From positions 4,199,765 through 4,263,764 of the forward strand of contig NC_057767.1 in NCBI RefSeq assembly GCF_010389155.1: a stretch of DNA of 64,000 nt, given 5' to 3'. Shown here in pieces: positions 10,705 through 22,566 of the stretch. The position numbers and the translations under genes are program-made. The notes beneath the pieces were generated by a model. That model saw only the letters and a list, made by a program, of their open reading frames with translations, had not been told where the DNA came from and did not search any database. Origin of the DNA: Erigeron canadensis. Its lineage: Eukaryota; Streptophyta; Magnoliopsida; Asterales; Asteraceae. Within the stretch, counting starts at the first letter, position 1; each line of letters begins with the position of its first letter.

Positions 10705-11214
10705 TTAGCCAAAATATGGCAAACCAAATTGAGAATAAGAAGAGGACACGTCACTATCACCATCATTACGGTGAATGTATTCAGTGTACTCATAGCCAAG
10801 CTCTGCAATTTCGGGGTCTTGTGTAGCATATTCCTCTCCCGGGTCAGTCACGTAACCTTCAGGCCTACTACCAACCGGGTGAAATTCGGGTTCAAACCTA
10901 CTCGCTTCTTCAATCGTCTTCGTTATTGAGGACTTAGCATGAGTAAGATTGTTAATGGTTAGTTCCATCCATTGGACCTTCAACTGCAGGTACATCAAGT
11001 ACCTCCTGTCTATTTTAGTGGGGTATGCTACTGTGTTACGTTCTGCAATTTCGGCCTCATAGGCTGACATTCTCTCACTTAAACGACCAATTATAGCTGC
11101 CACGTCCGATTTATCCTTGTTATCATCAACCATGTGAGGCCTAATGGAGTTTCTAGCTCCAGCACTAGTGATATTTGGGTATGCACCACCACCAAAAAAT
11201 GATTGACGTGCCAT
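10705..11214 (-). CDS. Hypothetical protein, 169 residues
   Basis: An open frame on the minus strand. I start it at the Met of MARQSFFGGGAYPNI (11214), because the frame further upstream translates leader-like sequence. A TATATATTAAT block lies about 90 bases upstream on the same strand. The protein is hydrophilic, with a central basic/acidic helical segment (about residues 40-100: RLSERMSAYEAEIAERN, then a Leu/Met-rich helix) and an acidic, Ser/Tyr-rich tail ending SQFGLPYFG. I do not recognise a family. It could be a lineage-specific gene or the accessory ORF of a transposon; it sits between transposon relics and an intact F-box gene. The frame has no internal stops, but expression is unproven. 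Confidence 0.5.
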   Translation of the reverse strand: MARQSFFGGGAYPNITSAGARNSIRPHMVDDNKDKSDVAAIIGRLSERMSAYEAEIAERNTVAYPTKIDRRYLMYLQLKVQWMELTINNLTHAKSSITKTIEEASRFEPEFHPVGSRPEGYVTDPGEEYATQDPEIAELGYEYTEYIHRNDGDSDVSSSYSQFGLPYFG

Positions 11215-11952
11215 TTGAGAAAATGAAGTATAAAATGAAGCTATGATTATTTGAGGAAGAGGAAGATGGTAAATAGTAAACGACCATCTGCGTTCGAAAT
11301 TAATATATATAAATGGTGAGACCGGTATTACCACTACTGGTCTCGGTCTCTCTCTTTGAACACCGATGTAGCATGTCCTATCCACCTGCAAAGCTGACAA
11401 GATGCACTTCGGTTCGAATAACCGAGACCGGTAGTGGCAAAACCGGATGCGGGTAAGAATTTTGAGACCAGTACCACTTTGATTCTTTTTCCCTAAGAAT
11501 ACTCTCCAACAAAGTCCATTTAAAAAAAAAAAATTCTTTGTTTATGGGGACGCCATTTTTAGGGACAGGGATATGAATTGTGTCACCAATCAATACCCGC
11601 CACGTATCGCCGGATCAATGGTCATTATGTCTTTTTTGTGTTTTACCGTTTTTTGTGTTTTACCGGCCAAAACGAAATACAACAAAGAACACAAGAAGAA
11701 GATTCGAAGTCTTTGACTTTTGCGTTAAGCTCAAGGCACAAAAGAACATTACCTTCCAAATTTCTGTACTAATTCTTCGTTTATATAAACTTAAAAACTT
11801 GATAATCCTTGTTTCTTTTCCCTAACGTACGACAGATAGCGGTCTCCGTTTATTCTTTCTTTTTATACATAACTGCCTTCGATCCATATATATATATATA
11901 CACACTGATTGATGCATATATGCATGTTGTTATATTTGATACATATATACAT
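11215..11952. other. Divergent promoter region between unknown gene and F-box gene
   Basis: Holds the 5' flanks of the two divergent genes. CCACTACTGGTCTCGG (11331-11346) and CCGAGACCGGTAGTGG (11422-11437) form an imperfect 16-bp inverted repeat with one mismatch. A TATATATATATA run lies at 11887-11900, upstream of the F-box ATG. No other gene is seen. Confidence 0.4.
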
Positions 11953-13104
11953 ATGGCTGCCGATGATAAAATATCCGATCTCATACTTGACAATATACTT
12001 GCTCGACTTGACGCGAAGTCATTGCTAAGGTGCAGACGTGTATCGAAACATTGGAACAATTTGATTAAAGATCCTTACTTTATGATGAAGTCGAGAGCAC
12101 GTCGAATGATCTACGTCATAGACTGTAAGCTGCTTAATCTTGTAGATGACAATAACCCGGCTCATAATTCGATGCTTAACCTTTGTTCTCCTTATCAATA
12201 TTGGGGGATTACTAAATTATATCATGAGGTCAGAGTTCTTGGAACAATCAATGGTATAGTGCTTTTGCAATATTATGATAGCGTGGGTGCATCATCAAGA
12301 CTACCTCCGCCTTATTGCGAAGGTGATTTGATGCTATGCAATCCGCTTACCCGTGAGTACAAGCTACTTCCGACTAACTCAAATTGTGGGTGGTGTAAGC
12401 GCTCCATTTATTGGGATGACTTTTCTCCGTTTCCGCACTACACAAACTATGCATACGGATTTGGGTTTGGTAGTGCAACCCCAGATGACTTGAAAATAGT
12501 TAGGTTTAGAGAGTACAACGAGCGACACGGCGGTGTTTGTGAGATCTTCAGTCTCAAAACGTTTACGTGGAGCAAGCCAGTAGTACAAGACATGATCAAT
12601 ATCAAAGACATTGAGTTTGAGAACGCTGTGGGTACGTTTCTAAATGGATTTTTATATTGGATTCGTAATAATATGGACAAACTGATTGTCCTCGATGTTG
12701 GAAAGATGGTACTTTCGGAAATACATTTACCTTTCCAAAGATCGTATATTGGACATCGACTGTATGCTGTTCGCTCATGTTTAGGTACCATACACGGATG
12801 TCTTTGCTTGTTGAACAGGAGCATTAACTATATCGAGTGTAACCTTTGGGTGATGAATAATGAACAAGGGGACCAGAACTCATGGTCGCTGAGGTGTACA
12901 TTTGATGTTGGTTATCACCATTTTGTTTGCATATTGGATAGCGGAAGGATTGTTATGAGTTGTGGAAAAAAACTTCATATCTACGACACATCAGAGAATT
13001 TGTATACATTGACGGACGTTTCGATAAATCCTGGTCAAGCAATACATGGCATCGAGTACCTAGAGACCCTCGTTTCACTGTCAGATGTTTGCTCAGCTGA
13101 TTAA
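11953..13104 (+). CDS. F-box protein with FBA-type domain
   Basis: A single-exon gene of 383 residues. I chose the Met at 11953 (MAADDKISDLILDNILARLD) because the F-box begins directly after it; the frame upstream is low-complexity leader. Residues about 4-45 are an F-box (LxxILxRLDAKSLLRCRRVSKHWNNLI). The rest matches the plant F-box-associated architecture: GTINGIVLL, LMLCNPLTREYKLLP, YGFGFGSATPDDLKIVRF, a VCEIFSLKTFTWSK strand, FLNGFLYWI and NLWVMNNEQG. Such proteins are substrate adaptors of SCF ubiquitin ligases, with the F-box binding SKP1/ASK and the FBA part choosing the target. The target cannot be inferred. The frame is intact. A different FBA relic lies at 7835-8300. Confidence 0.88.
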   Translation: MAADDKISDLILDNILARLDAKSLLRCRRVSKHWNNLIKDPYFMMKSRARRMIYVIDCKLLNLVDDNNPAHNSMLNLCSPYQYWGITKLYHEVRVLGTINGIVLLQYYDSVGASSRLPPPYCEGDLMLCNPLTREYKLLPTNSNCGWCKRSIYWDDFSPFPHYTNYAYGFGFGSATPDDLKIVRFREYNERHGGVCEIFSLKTFTWSKPVVQDMINIKDIEFENAVGTFLNGFLYWIRNNMDKLIVLDVGKMVLSEIHLPFQRSYIGHRLYAVRSCLGTIHGCLCLLNRSINYIECNLWVMNNEQGDQNSWSLRCTFDVGYHHFVCILDSGRIVMSCGKKLHIYDTSENLYTLTDVSINPGQAIHGIEYLETLVSLSDVCSAD

Positions 13105-14194
13105 CATCTTCTAGCTAGCTAGGTTAAGTTTCCCTTTGAATGAATCTAGTGATCTGCTTATTTGTTTGATTTTGCTTTCTTTAATGCAGGGATCGGTATT
13201 TCCACATGTCATATTTCTATTGAGATATCTGTGTGGAAGTCAATCTGAATTTTGTATTTTTGGTTTGGATATGAATTTTGTTTTTGCTCAACATATTCTG
13301 TATTTAATTTGGTTAAAATTATCAAACCATCCTGCCACACATTAGATGATTCTTATACCCCACCCTAACGCCTTATAGCTAGATTTCCCACAAATGTTAT
13401 TTTTTATATTATATATTTTTATTTTATATTATTATTTTTTTTTTGCCTATGAGCACCAACTAATTGCTATGCTGGTTTGGTGCTGTTTGGGACTTGCTCC
13501 GTTTTCGGGGTGGTGTTTGGGAGTTATTTCATTTTCGGAAGCTGTTTCGCAGCTGTTTGGAAGCTCTTATATCTTAACAAGATTGATGTTTCTAGGACGC
13601 GGCAACTGAAGCATTTGAGAGGCCGTCTAATGTGATGTTAAGAAATCATTCATAATTTGTGGTTATACATGGTCAATAAATGTGATCAGATTTAGACAAA
13701 ACAGTAAGGCGTGTGATCATATACTACAGAACAAAAATAGAGACAAGCGGTGTAATTTGAAAAACCATAACTAGTTTTATGCCAGTATATAATTAGATCT
13801 AAGGAGACTTTTAACCCATTTGATCATTTTCCTCGAGATCTGCTAATAATAAAACATAGCTTGAAAATCGACCTATTCATTTTGAGTGGGTGAAAATGCC
13901 AATTGCAAGGTGTCGAATGCCATGGAAACGTAACATGAGCTTCAACTTAAAACAATTAATTGATTACGAAACCTATACAAAAGTGTAACATTTACATAAC
14001 CAGCTGAGAAAACACCCATGCAAGTTCTATCTTTTGATGCTAGCAATCATGATACATGGCTTTAATCTCATTAGCATCCCTCTGTGTGGTGGCGATAGAA
14101 CAGGTTGCACAAGTTCTATCTTTTGATGCAAGAGATCATAATATCATGGCTTTGACACCATTTGCATAACTTGTTATGGCTATAATCAAAAGCA
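13105..14194. other. Intergenic spacer, no gene seen
   Basis: Contains the presumed 3' UTR of the F-box gene and the 3' flank of the TITAN-like gene. There is a repeat of CAAGTTCTATCTTTTGATGC at about 14020 and 14109. The TITAN-like 3' UTR probably lies in this stretch on the minus strand. No conserved coding sequence is recognised. Confidence 0.5.
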
Positions 14195-17100
14195 TCATCT
14201 TTCCGATTCTAGGCGCTGCAAATCATACACCAAAGATAAGAACAAAATGACACTTAAAAAACTCAGACAATATAACCACAATAAAACTTCCTATCAAGAT
14301 TTGATCAAGAAGTGGAACTTTCAACCCATTTAGTTAAAAATGGGTTGATTCAACCTATGTTTTATCTATAACGAATCAAACAGGCATGATCAATTAATCT
14401 ATTTATAAGGGATATATGCAAAATGGGCCGTGAGATTTGTGAGTCACCAAAAGTCTACTAAAAAAGGCACACTACCTTCAATAATTGAAGGCAGGGGCAG
14501 ACTTATAAACCAATGAGGGCATGCACTTGCACACCCTCCAAAGAAAAATACTAAAGAATTTTTTCGGTTTTTATAAAAAGGATGGTGTAAACATAGAGAG
14601 TGCTCACTGTATACGTATGAAGGTCCTTTATAACCGTTTATCTAGAGTATAAGATTATAATTGTAATAGTATTTTCATAAATCATAATTAAAGCATCAAC
14701 AATTTATTAGAAATTGACAGAGATATGTCAGTGGGTACCGGGCTGCTTCAGCCCCCAACAAAAAAATGACATGTTTCAACCCAAAACCCTTTTTTACACA
14801 TTACCCAGCTTGCCCAACCCACAAAACTAAAGAAACTCAACTTTATAAGCTTACCATTCTCTTGCTTATATAAGGTTGTAACTGGAATGATGAATCAGAC
14901 TGAATTTCATCCATGACAGGTTTATTCGCCTCCACCTCAAATTCTTTCCGGGAGTCTTTTCTGCTCCCTGATTGCCAGACTCTACCAAAGTTGGGCAGCC
15001 AGTTTGCGTCAAATCTATTGACAGGCAACTCCCCTCTTCTCTCCATTTCCATCTCCATCTTTCTTTTTTCAGCCCAAGCAGCTCCAACCCTTTTAGGATT
15101 TAATTTTGACTTTATGGTTTTAACTTTAACAGGATCCATTCCATGTACGGGTTTCAGGGGAAGATCGGGATAGATTCCACTAGTTGTATCAAACCAAGGA
15201 GGGGGTGCTCCAGAATGTACATTTCCTGCATCCACTTCATGAATTGTGGAAGATATTCGAGTGAGCTTCTGCAAACCTGTGAGACAATGCATCAGACAAA
15301 GAATTTCAAGTTATGAACCTGTTTACTCATAATGTATCAAAATTGCCACCACTGCTGCTTGAAAATTGAAATGCATAAAAAAGTAAAAACATTGTTGCTT
15401 CTGACAGTGTGACTCTCAGAATATTCAATGGAAGAACTATTGGACAGGAAGAAAGCAAACATTAAGGGGCCGTGTGGTTCATAGAAATGAAAGGAATTTG
15501 ATGGAATGGAATTTGGAATTTCCCAATGTTAACCAGAAATGACAAGGAAGGAAATCCAAATTCCAATACATTAAATTCCCTTAAAATATAAACTAAACGA
15601 CCCCTTAAGGGTGTGTTTGGTTCTACAATGTTCTCTGAAATCTGTCAACAGGAACTCTATCGTGTTTGGTTCACAGAAACTGAGATCTAACTACATTTAA
15701 TGGACAAAACTACCACTTATGGTTATGGTCCTTATAGAATCCATGTAGATATATGACAAAAATTGTCTACATATGAAGAATTTTTTTTTTATTAGTACTA
15801 GTGAAGTTATGAAGTATACCTGCTGAGCTACCCTCCCCATTAGCTTCACTTTCCTCTGCATATACCTGCCATCTCTTCCCCTATGATATTAGTATATGCA
15901 AGTAAATGATCACAAAGAATGAGCAGAAAAGAGACTGAATAGGTCAAAAGTCGAATGATAAATGCAATAAAAGTCAGGTCCGAGGAAACTTCGCCAAATA
16001 TTTAATAATACATTCCCAAATCTTAATGAATCCTAAACAATTCACTATGATAAGACCACTCTAATGGCACTAGCATAACAGGTACTACTGATTAGAGACA
16101 TACCAGTCCATTGTGATGATAACCTTCAGCTGAGCCACCCCTGCCTGATTTACCTGAGTAGTAACACAATAACCAATAAGTAATTTGAAAAATGTGCCAA
16201 TCTTTGTCATAAAAGTATCAACTTTGCACTATGGGCAAATAATCACCTCGTAAATTATTTGAAGGCTTTGCATCTGAAGTCAACGGCAATGATTTAAAAT
16301 CATATGGAGGGTTGGTTGCTGCACCTCCAGAGCGATCTGAATAAGATACCTGATAATTCTCATTTGTATGATTTTGTAAAGGTAAAACACCATTTGGGAA
16401 AGTTATGATATGAGAGTCGATACAATTTTTTTCTAAGTTATCTACATAATCAAATTTCAGTTCATTGTGGATATCATATGAAGGTCCAATTAGCAGTCCT
16501 CGGGATTGTTCACCACCGCCTTCTCTCTTTATTGCTATGCACTTCATTTCATACTGCAAGAAGACGCATAGATGTCTTCAGTAAATTAGTAAAATGCCTG
16601 AATTATTATTTGCGGCTCTAAAATGGAGAGAATGCAAGCTGGTTTCTGTAATAAAGCTTATATAACAAACACAGATTTAGCATCAGAGTTTCACAAAAAA
16701 CAATACCTTTGCAAGATCCGCTTCAGAAACCCGAAAATGATCAACTCGATCCATTCCACCACCATACTTCCACATAAAATGTTTCAAGTTTTTCAAGTGA
16801 TCTGCACTTGCAAGATGACCGATAGCTTTCTCACTGACAAAACAATAACAGGGAAATCACTCAACTTCAAATGCATTCTACATGCAATATTCTTCATCAA
16901 CAACTTTCAACTAGCATAAAAACACAAGAACATTTGGATGTGCATTATGCAAGTGCTCATTTAGACCCTAACTAATCACATGGCCAAACAAGCAAACTGC
17001 TTGAAAACTTCAGAGTCACTTCCATACACCCGCCAAATGTCCCGAAGTTTAATATAAAAGCTCAACTACATCAGCAATAATCAAAATGCTACACAAATTA

Positions 17101-18457
17101 TAAATAAGCAGAACCTATAAACAGAAGATGTAGTATTGATTTTAATGTCTGCACCGGTCTAATATATGAATGAGTTCATTTAAATACTAAGATCCCTTTA
17201 CAATCACCACAACGCTACACAGCGACAACATAAGCAATTATATGAGAATAAAACAAGCCGTCACCAGAAGATGTGCTTCAATATGTCCATCGATGTATCG
17301 GTTGATAGAGTTTCAACATTTTTTCATCGTCTAAGGTACCAACAAAAAAGAATGGCTAGCTTATAATCTCTATCTAGTAATTAAAACAATGCTACTAGGA
17401 TGACACATTTCAAACAATTTTCAACATCCAAATAATCAAACTCGTAAAGGAGTGTCGGGAGGATAACGCATTGCTAATACTTTTTACCGTGAAAAATTAG
17501 TAGTTAGTTTAATCTCCAAAGTTCTCAACAGAGTGCCATTAAAAAGGTTAACACATTCCTAAAACTTTCCATCTTCTAACTTACGATCAAAAACCAATCG
17601 TTAGGTTAATCTCTCAATAATCAAGTTTTCACAAAGGATCACACACATTTCAGCTATTTCCACCAGTCTAAGTTAACATCAAAAATCGATCATTAGGTTA
17701 TAATCATCACTCAACAATCAAACTCTTTTCACAATAAACATTTGAAATTCATCTCTCAACAATCAAATTCTCAAACAAAAAATAGTAGACAAAGAACGAT
17801 ACACATTTCAACGCTTTTCACCTTCCACGTTACCATCTAAAATCAAATCATTACGATTATCTCTCGGTAGCCTTACATTTCATCTTTACGTTACTCTCTC
17901 AACATTTTACATTTCATCTTTACGTTACTCTCTCAACATTCAACAATCAAGTTTCTCGAAACAAATACTATAAGGATCATACATTTCAAATCGATTTCCT
18001 TAACTTAATCTAGCATCAAAAGTTTTAACTCCGATCACCGTCTACGTTCATCGTTTACGTCAGATAAATCCTAAAATTTATCACAATTTCAACAAATAAA
18101 TAATAATAATAATGAAAAATAATAATAAGGTGCTCACCGAACAAAAGAGGTGCCAAATTCAGTGACGTCACACTCACAAAACACACACCAAAAGCTCTTG
18201 TTATTAATATCCGAAGCATTAACAATTAATTTAGGGTTTTTTATGTAAATACGAATCTCAGAAAGCTTGGATTGAAATCGGGATAAGAAATTAGATAAAG
18301 ATTTTATATGATTTGGAAAGTAATTGTGACGACGACGACCTACGTTATGATTTAATTTGCATACATTACAGAATTCATAATTTTTACTACTATTATTATT
18401 ATTATTTATTTTTTTATTTTTAAAGATATTTTTAGGGTTAGGGTTTCTTTCTTCCAT
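14195..18457 (-). CDS. TTL: TITAN-like protein (CENATAC/CCDC84 homologue), complete
   Basis: Seven exons in transcript order: 18457-18138, 16833-16707, 16553-16247, 16153-16104, 15880-15820, 15276-14855, 14215-14195. All borders are GT/AG and phases agree, giving 435 residues. The first exon has a matrin-type zinc finger (C30, C33, H44, H50; FCNVCKLNHN). A second CxxC (C91, C94) pairs with H113 and H119 across the exon 1/2 border. GGGMDRVDHFRVSEADLAK follows. The conserved C-terminal block is GAPPPWFDTT, then KRVGAAWAEKRKMEMEMERR and FDANWLPNFGRVWQSGSRK. The last exon codes RLESER. In Arabidopsis TITAN-like affects endosperm and embryo development; its animal counterpart CENATAC is a minor-spliceosome factor for AT-AC introns. 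Intron 1 is 1.3 kb; intron 5 holds a MITE. Confidence 0.92.
15466..15604. mobile_element. 139-bp MITE in an intron of the TITAN-like gene
   Basis: The ends GGGGCCGTGTGGTTCAT and ATAAACTAAACGACCCC are imperfect inverted repeats. TTAA lies immediately outside both ends (15462-15465 and 15605-15608). The GGGCC/GGGTCGTTT-type ends fit PIF/Harbinger Tourist-like MITEs, which duplicate a three-base TWA; the four-base symmetry leaves the exact border ambiguous. Confidence 0.65.
17875..17941. repeat. 34-bp tandem repeat, two copies
   Basis: Two adjacent copies of ACATTTCATCTTTACGTTAC plus a shared CTCTCTCAACATT tail, in the first intron of the TITAN-like gene. The intron also has many diverged AACAATCAAA/CATTTCA pieces around 17400-18000. 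Confidence 0.75.
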
Positions 18458-18832
18458 TTTTGTGAGGGAGGAAAGTTGTTGTTGTTTGAATTGGGTAAAC
18501 AAAAGGAAGGGAGAGGAGGAGAGCTCCGGTGAGGAATTACGGGTCGGGTTTCCGTCAGTGATACGGTTTTATTTGTTTCGTAATGGATTTAGCTTTTAGC
18601 TTTTTTATTTGGGAATAACATAAATACGGTTAACAGCAAATATTTATATGCTGTTTAGTCATTTTTTTTTAAGCCCATTTTCTTTTCAAGCCCGCTAAAA
18701 TCATTAGGCGCCAAAGTAACTTATCATTAGCCGCCAAAATCAAAGAAAACTTCTTATATTCCTCCCTAACATATGTGACTTTCATTCCTCTCTGATTCCA
18801 AATACAACTAATCATTTCCAGTAGTTAAAAGA

Positions 18833-21594
18833 ATGGTTTTTTTATTTGATTTTGGCGAGGATTGCTGTAATGATATTAATTCAAGAATAGATGATCCAAT
18901 CATTGGAGAAGAGCTCATACATTCAGGTTTGATCTAAATAACAATTTTTTTATACTTGAACTAAGGATACTCTTAATTGTAAATTACGTACTTCTACTTA
19001 ATAATATTGTTACAACTAGGTAAATTTTGATTTTGATCAGATGCAATAAATAGTACCAGTGAACCTACATTGATTGATGACATCGACAAAAATGGATATA
19101 TAGTTCATGATGAGGAAGAAATCATTGAAACGGGTATTTTACTTATCCACGTCATGTTCTATTCTTAGTTGTTTTGTGCTTCACTTGTTGTATTTTTAGG
19201 TAAATTTGATTATATTTGGTTTAATCAGGTGAGATAAATGATGAAACACAATATTTTGTCGACATAGACGGACATCTTTCACATGAGGATAATGAAACCG
19301 ATCCAAACGATGTTTTCAATCAATCTTTTGAGGGCTGTATAATCGGGGAAAAATTTAATGATGCAGAAGATGCTTATAATTTCTATAACGAGTATGGTCT
19401 GTCTAAAGGTTTTGGTATCCGAAAGCATTACCACAATAAGCACTCGGGCACAAAGGAAATATACCGACACATATTTGTGTGTAACAAACAGGGTTTCAAG
19501 TGTAGAAAGCAAACAACAGACAATGTAAAACCACGTTGTATTAGGCGTACAGGGTGTAAGGCGATGATACAAGTGACTCTGTCAGAGCAAGGAAAGTGGG
19601 TTGTGGACAAGTTTGAGGATGAACACAATCATCCTTTGGATAATCTGTCACAGGTACCAAGACAGTGGTCTCACAAGGTCTTTCATCGTTCCAAAGAATG
19701 TAAGGATCTTGTAAAATTGATGTCACAACAAGGCATCATACCTAGTGCAATCACGAAAATAGTGAATGCATATAAGGGTAATCTAGAGGACAAACTAACA
19801 CGAATTCAGTGTTCTGCTATTGTTGGTGAAGAAAGGAAATTCAACTTAGGCAAAGAGTGTCATGGAATTATTATGCATTTTCAAGAGAAAGCTAAGGTGG
19901 ATAAAGATTTTTATTTTGCAATAGATTTGAACACCGATGGGACATTTAAAAGTGTGTTTTGGGCTGATGGCCGATCAAGATCCGCTTATAACCAGTTTGG
20001 TGATGTTGTTGTTTTTGATGTAACTTACAAGACGAATACATTTGGCTTGCCATTTGCTCCGTTTGTTGGGGTTAACCACCATGGTCAAACTATTTTGTTT
20101 GGAGCAGCATTGTTAGAAAATGAAACCGAGGTGACATTTACATGGTTGTTCAAAAATTTTCTAGAATGCATGTATGATTGTCCACCTATTTCTATCATTA
20201 CCGACCAAGATATGGCTATGGGTAAAGCAATTCAAAAGGTGTTCCCCAACTCAAGGCATCGATTTTGCGCTTGGCATATTAGAAAGCATGTTATAGAGCA
20301 CCTTCAACCATTACGCTCTCGATTTTTTGATTTTAAAGATACCTACAATAAGTGGGTAAAAAGCCAAAATATTAGTGATTTTGAAGCAGGCTGGGAAGTT
20401 TTAAAGGAGAAATATAACATAGATGATGATACTTGGTTGGGAAAGATGTATAAGTTACGTCGTTTTTGGGTTAAAGCATATCTCAAAGAAACATTTTTTG
20501 CTGGAATGACAACTAGCGGGCGAAGTGAAAGCATTCATTCATTTTTTTGATGATTATGTGAACTCTAAAACAATGTTAAATGAATTTGTAGTGCAATATG
20601 ACAAGGTTGTGAGTTCGCGAAGAATGGCGGAAGAAGATGAAGATTTCAGAACAGTAGACTCACAACCGACATTGCATAGTGACCATCCGATTGAAGTAAT
20701 GGCAGCAAAATGTTATACTCGAAATATCTATGAGATCTTCAAAAAAGAATGGAAGGCTAGTTTTGATTGTGGTCATGAAAAAATATGCAAAGATGACAAG
20801 TTGGTCACATATCGAGTTGGTTACTTAGTAGGTAATAAAGAAGGTTGGAAAACGGTTGAATGTAAGGTTGGTTCCCCGTTTTATGCTTCTTGTTCGTGTG
20901 CAAGATTTGAGACATCTGGTTATTTGTGCAAACATATTCTCTATATTACGAAGAAAAAGTTGTTAACTTCCATTCCCGATCACTACATATCACCAAGATG
21001 GACTATGAACGCAGCTTACAAGGTTGGAAGTATTGGAACGAAAAAGAAGAGTGTTAGCTCTGATGCTAGTAATGAAGTTAGTTTCATGAATTTATGGTCT
21101 ATTAGAGCAAAGTTTAACAAAGTCATTGAAGATGGTCGAGATCCCCGTCTCAAATTGAAAAGCTTGATGCATTCTTTGATGGTTTTCTTGAAGAGCAACA
21201 TAGAAGAAAGAACAGTCAAGCTGGGATGATTTCTGGAAGTAATTCTACAATACCAATTGCCAACCAGATGGACATGCCACAACGCTTACTTGCGTCTGAT
21301 CCTATAAATCGTGTGAAGACGAAAGGGCGTCCGAAGGTAGCCACAAGGCAAAAATCTAGTATAGAATTGTCTATGGATGAGAAGAAAAAGAAAAGATGTG
21401 GCTATTGTAGAGGAAAGGGTCATAACTCTACCCGGTGTCAACAGAAAAAGGTATACCCATTTCATATATCAAAACCTTAAATCACATGTATTGTTTCTAA
21501 TTGCGATTTCTCCTTTCTTCTTAAGATGGATGAATTACGAGATGGTGATAGGCCTGCTAATAATCACTTACGAGATGGTGATGCTGCTGATTAG
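18833..21594 (+). CDS. FAR1-related (MULE transposase-derived) protein, frame broken twice
   Basis: Proposed exons are 18833-18926, 19041-19133, 19229-21450 and 21526-21594; about 825 residues once two frame breaks are bridged. Domains in order: acidic N-terminus; FAR1 DNA-binding domain with WRKY-GCM1-like zinc site (about residues 95-200, IIGEKFNDAEDAYNFYNEYG to DEHNHPLDN); MULE transposase domain (about 315-415, DVVVFDVTYKTNTFGLPFAP, TDQDMAMGKAIQKVFP, CAWHIRKHV); SWIM zinc finger (CSCARFETSGYLCKHIL); C-terminal CCHC knuckle (CGYCRGKGHNSTRC). The frame shifts at a run of seven T (20542-20548) and shifts back at a run of four C (21143-21146); six T and five C would give one continuous family-like frame. 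It is either a domesticated FRS-type regulator or a MULE transposase gene; I saw no flanking TIRs. Confidence 0.82.
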
Positions 21595-22042
21595 TACATG
21601 ATGGTTTTATGGTTTTGAAATGAAGTACATGATGGTGATCACTGATACTTGTTTATGTTCTTAACTTCTTTTGGAATTTGACTATCTAAAGTACATGATG
21701 GTGTTGATGGTTTTATATATGATATTTATATGATGTTTATGAAATAAATTTCTCAGTAAATAGTAGTCGGCTAGTCGATATCCACTATAAAAGTCATAAT
21801 TTAAATGTGGGACTCATAGAAGGTTAACCGACTCAGATAAAAATAAGTTTAAAAGTCTTTACAGTATATAAATTGCCTACTGTTAGCAGTGTATTATATA
21901 TTTTGTGCTAGTATTACAAAACCCCTTTAATTTATTATTTTTTTCTTACAAACCCAAACTCAAAAATTTTCTTTTGAAAAAATAACTCAAAGAATGCAGC
22001 GTTAGGGTTTATATTCTCTACTAGATCTGTGTGTGTGTTATT
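21595..22042. other. Intergenic spacer, candidate promoter
   Basis: Holds the 3' flank of the FAR1-like gene, with repeats of GTACATGATGGT (21595, 21623 and 21691). A TATATAAAT block (21865-21873) lies about 170 bases upstream of the next ATG. Confidence 0.4.
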
Positions 22043-22540
22043 ATGTCAAAAGCGAAAAGCAACGCAGCTTTAATAACCGGAAATTTCACCGAAGCCTCCA
22101 AACCACCCGGAATGGAGAGTTCCCTACCTAAGGAAAGAAAGAAGAAAAGAAAGGCAAAAGCGGAAACCAAAGCCAAAGCGCACAGGGAAAGGGAATCGAA
22201 AGAAAAGAAAGAGAATGAAAGGGATGTTATTAAGAAACAGAAGATGGATCTCGACAGGAAAATTGAGTTTTTAAAAAAAGAGCTTGTATCTGACGCTTTT
22301 TTATTATCAAGGGCTTACAAAAGACAGGGGACTGCTTACGTTATGATGGCTGAAACATCGAAAGACTACAAGCCCGCAATCGAGGCGTTCCAAAAAGCGG
22401 GAACTGCACATCGCAGGTCAGATACCCCGTTTATGCTTAATAGAGCAAAGAGAGCAATGGAGCAGCTTGCTGAAAAGGAGCATTTCGGACACGTATACAC
22501 CAGAAAAAACAAGAATTTATCTGAGGCGGTATGTTGTTAA
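22043..22540 (+). CDS. HOP/STI1 TPR2A-derived short ORF with Lys-rich N-terminus
   Basis: 165 residues. I start at the ATG at 22043 (MSKAKSNAALITGNFTEASK). Residues about 30-80 are a Lys/Glu-rich coiled-coil-like stretch. Residues about 85-150 (AYKRQGTAYVMMAETSKDYK, PAIEAFQKAGTAH, then an RAKRAMEQLAEKEHFG helix) match the last helices of the TPR2A domain of the Hsp70-Hsp90 organising protein and the linker after it (family form: RKGTALVKMA.. SKDYEPAIETFQKALTEHR). The end KNKNLSEAV resembles the start of TPR2B, and GAGGCG|GTATG at 22528 could be the old splice donor. TPR1, most of TPR2A and TPR2B are missing. It is likely a captured and re-framed fragment or a fossil; it could still be expressed. 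Confidence 0.6.
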   Translation: MSKAKSNAALITGNFTEASKPPGMESSLPKERKKKRKAKAETKAKAHRERESKEKKENERDVIKKQKMDLDRKIEFLKKELVSDAFLLSRAYKRQGTAYVMMAETSKDYKPAIEAFQKAGTAHRRSDTPFMLNRAKRAMEQLAEKEHFGHVYTRKNKNLSEAVCC

Positions 22541-22566
22541 ATCTTTACCTCTTGCACGGAAGTTAA

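Noticed and set aside
13136..13620. Two short plus-strand frames after the F-box gene
   Set aside because: Hydrophobic low-complexity reading of T-rich DNA, no homology, probably 3' UTR.
14490..14560. CAGGGGCAGACTTATAA resembling a hAT end
   Set aside because: No matching opposite end or 8-bp duplication found nearby.
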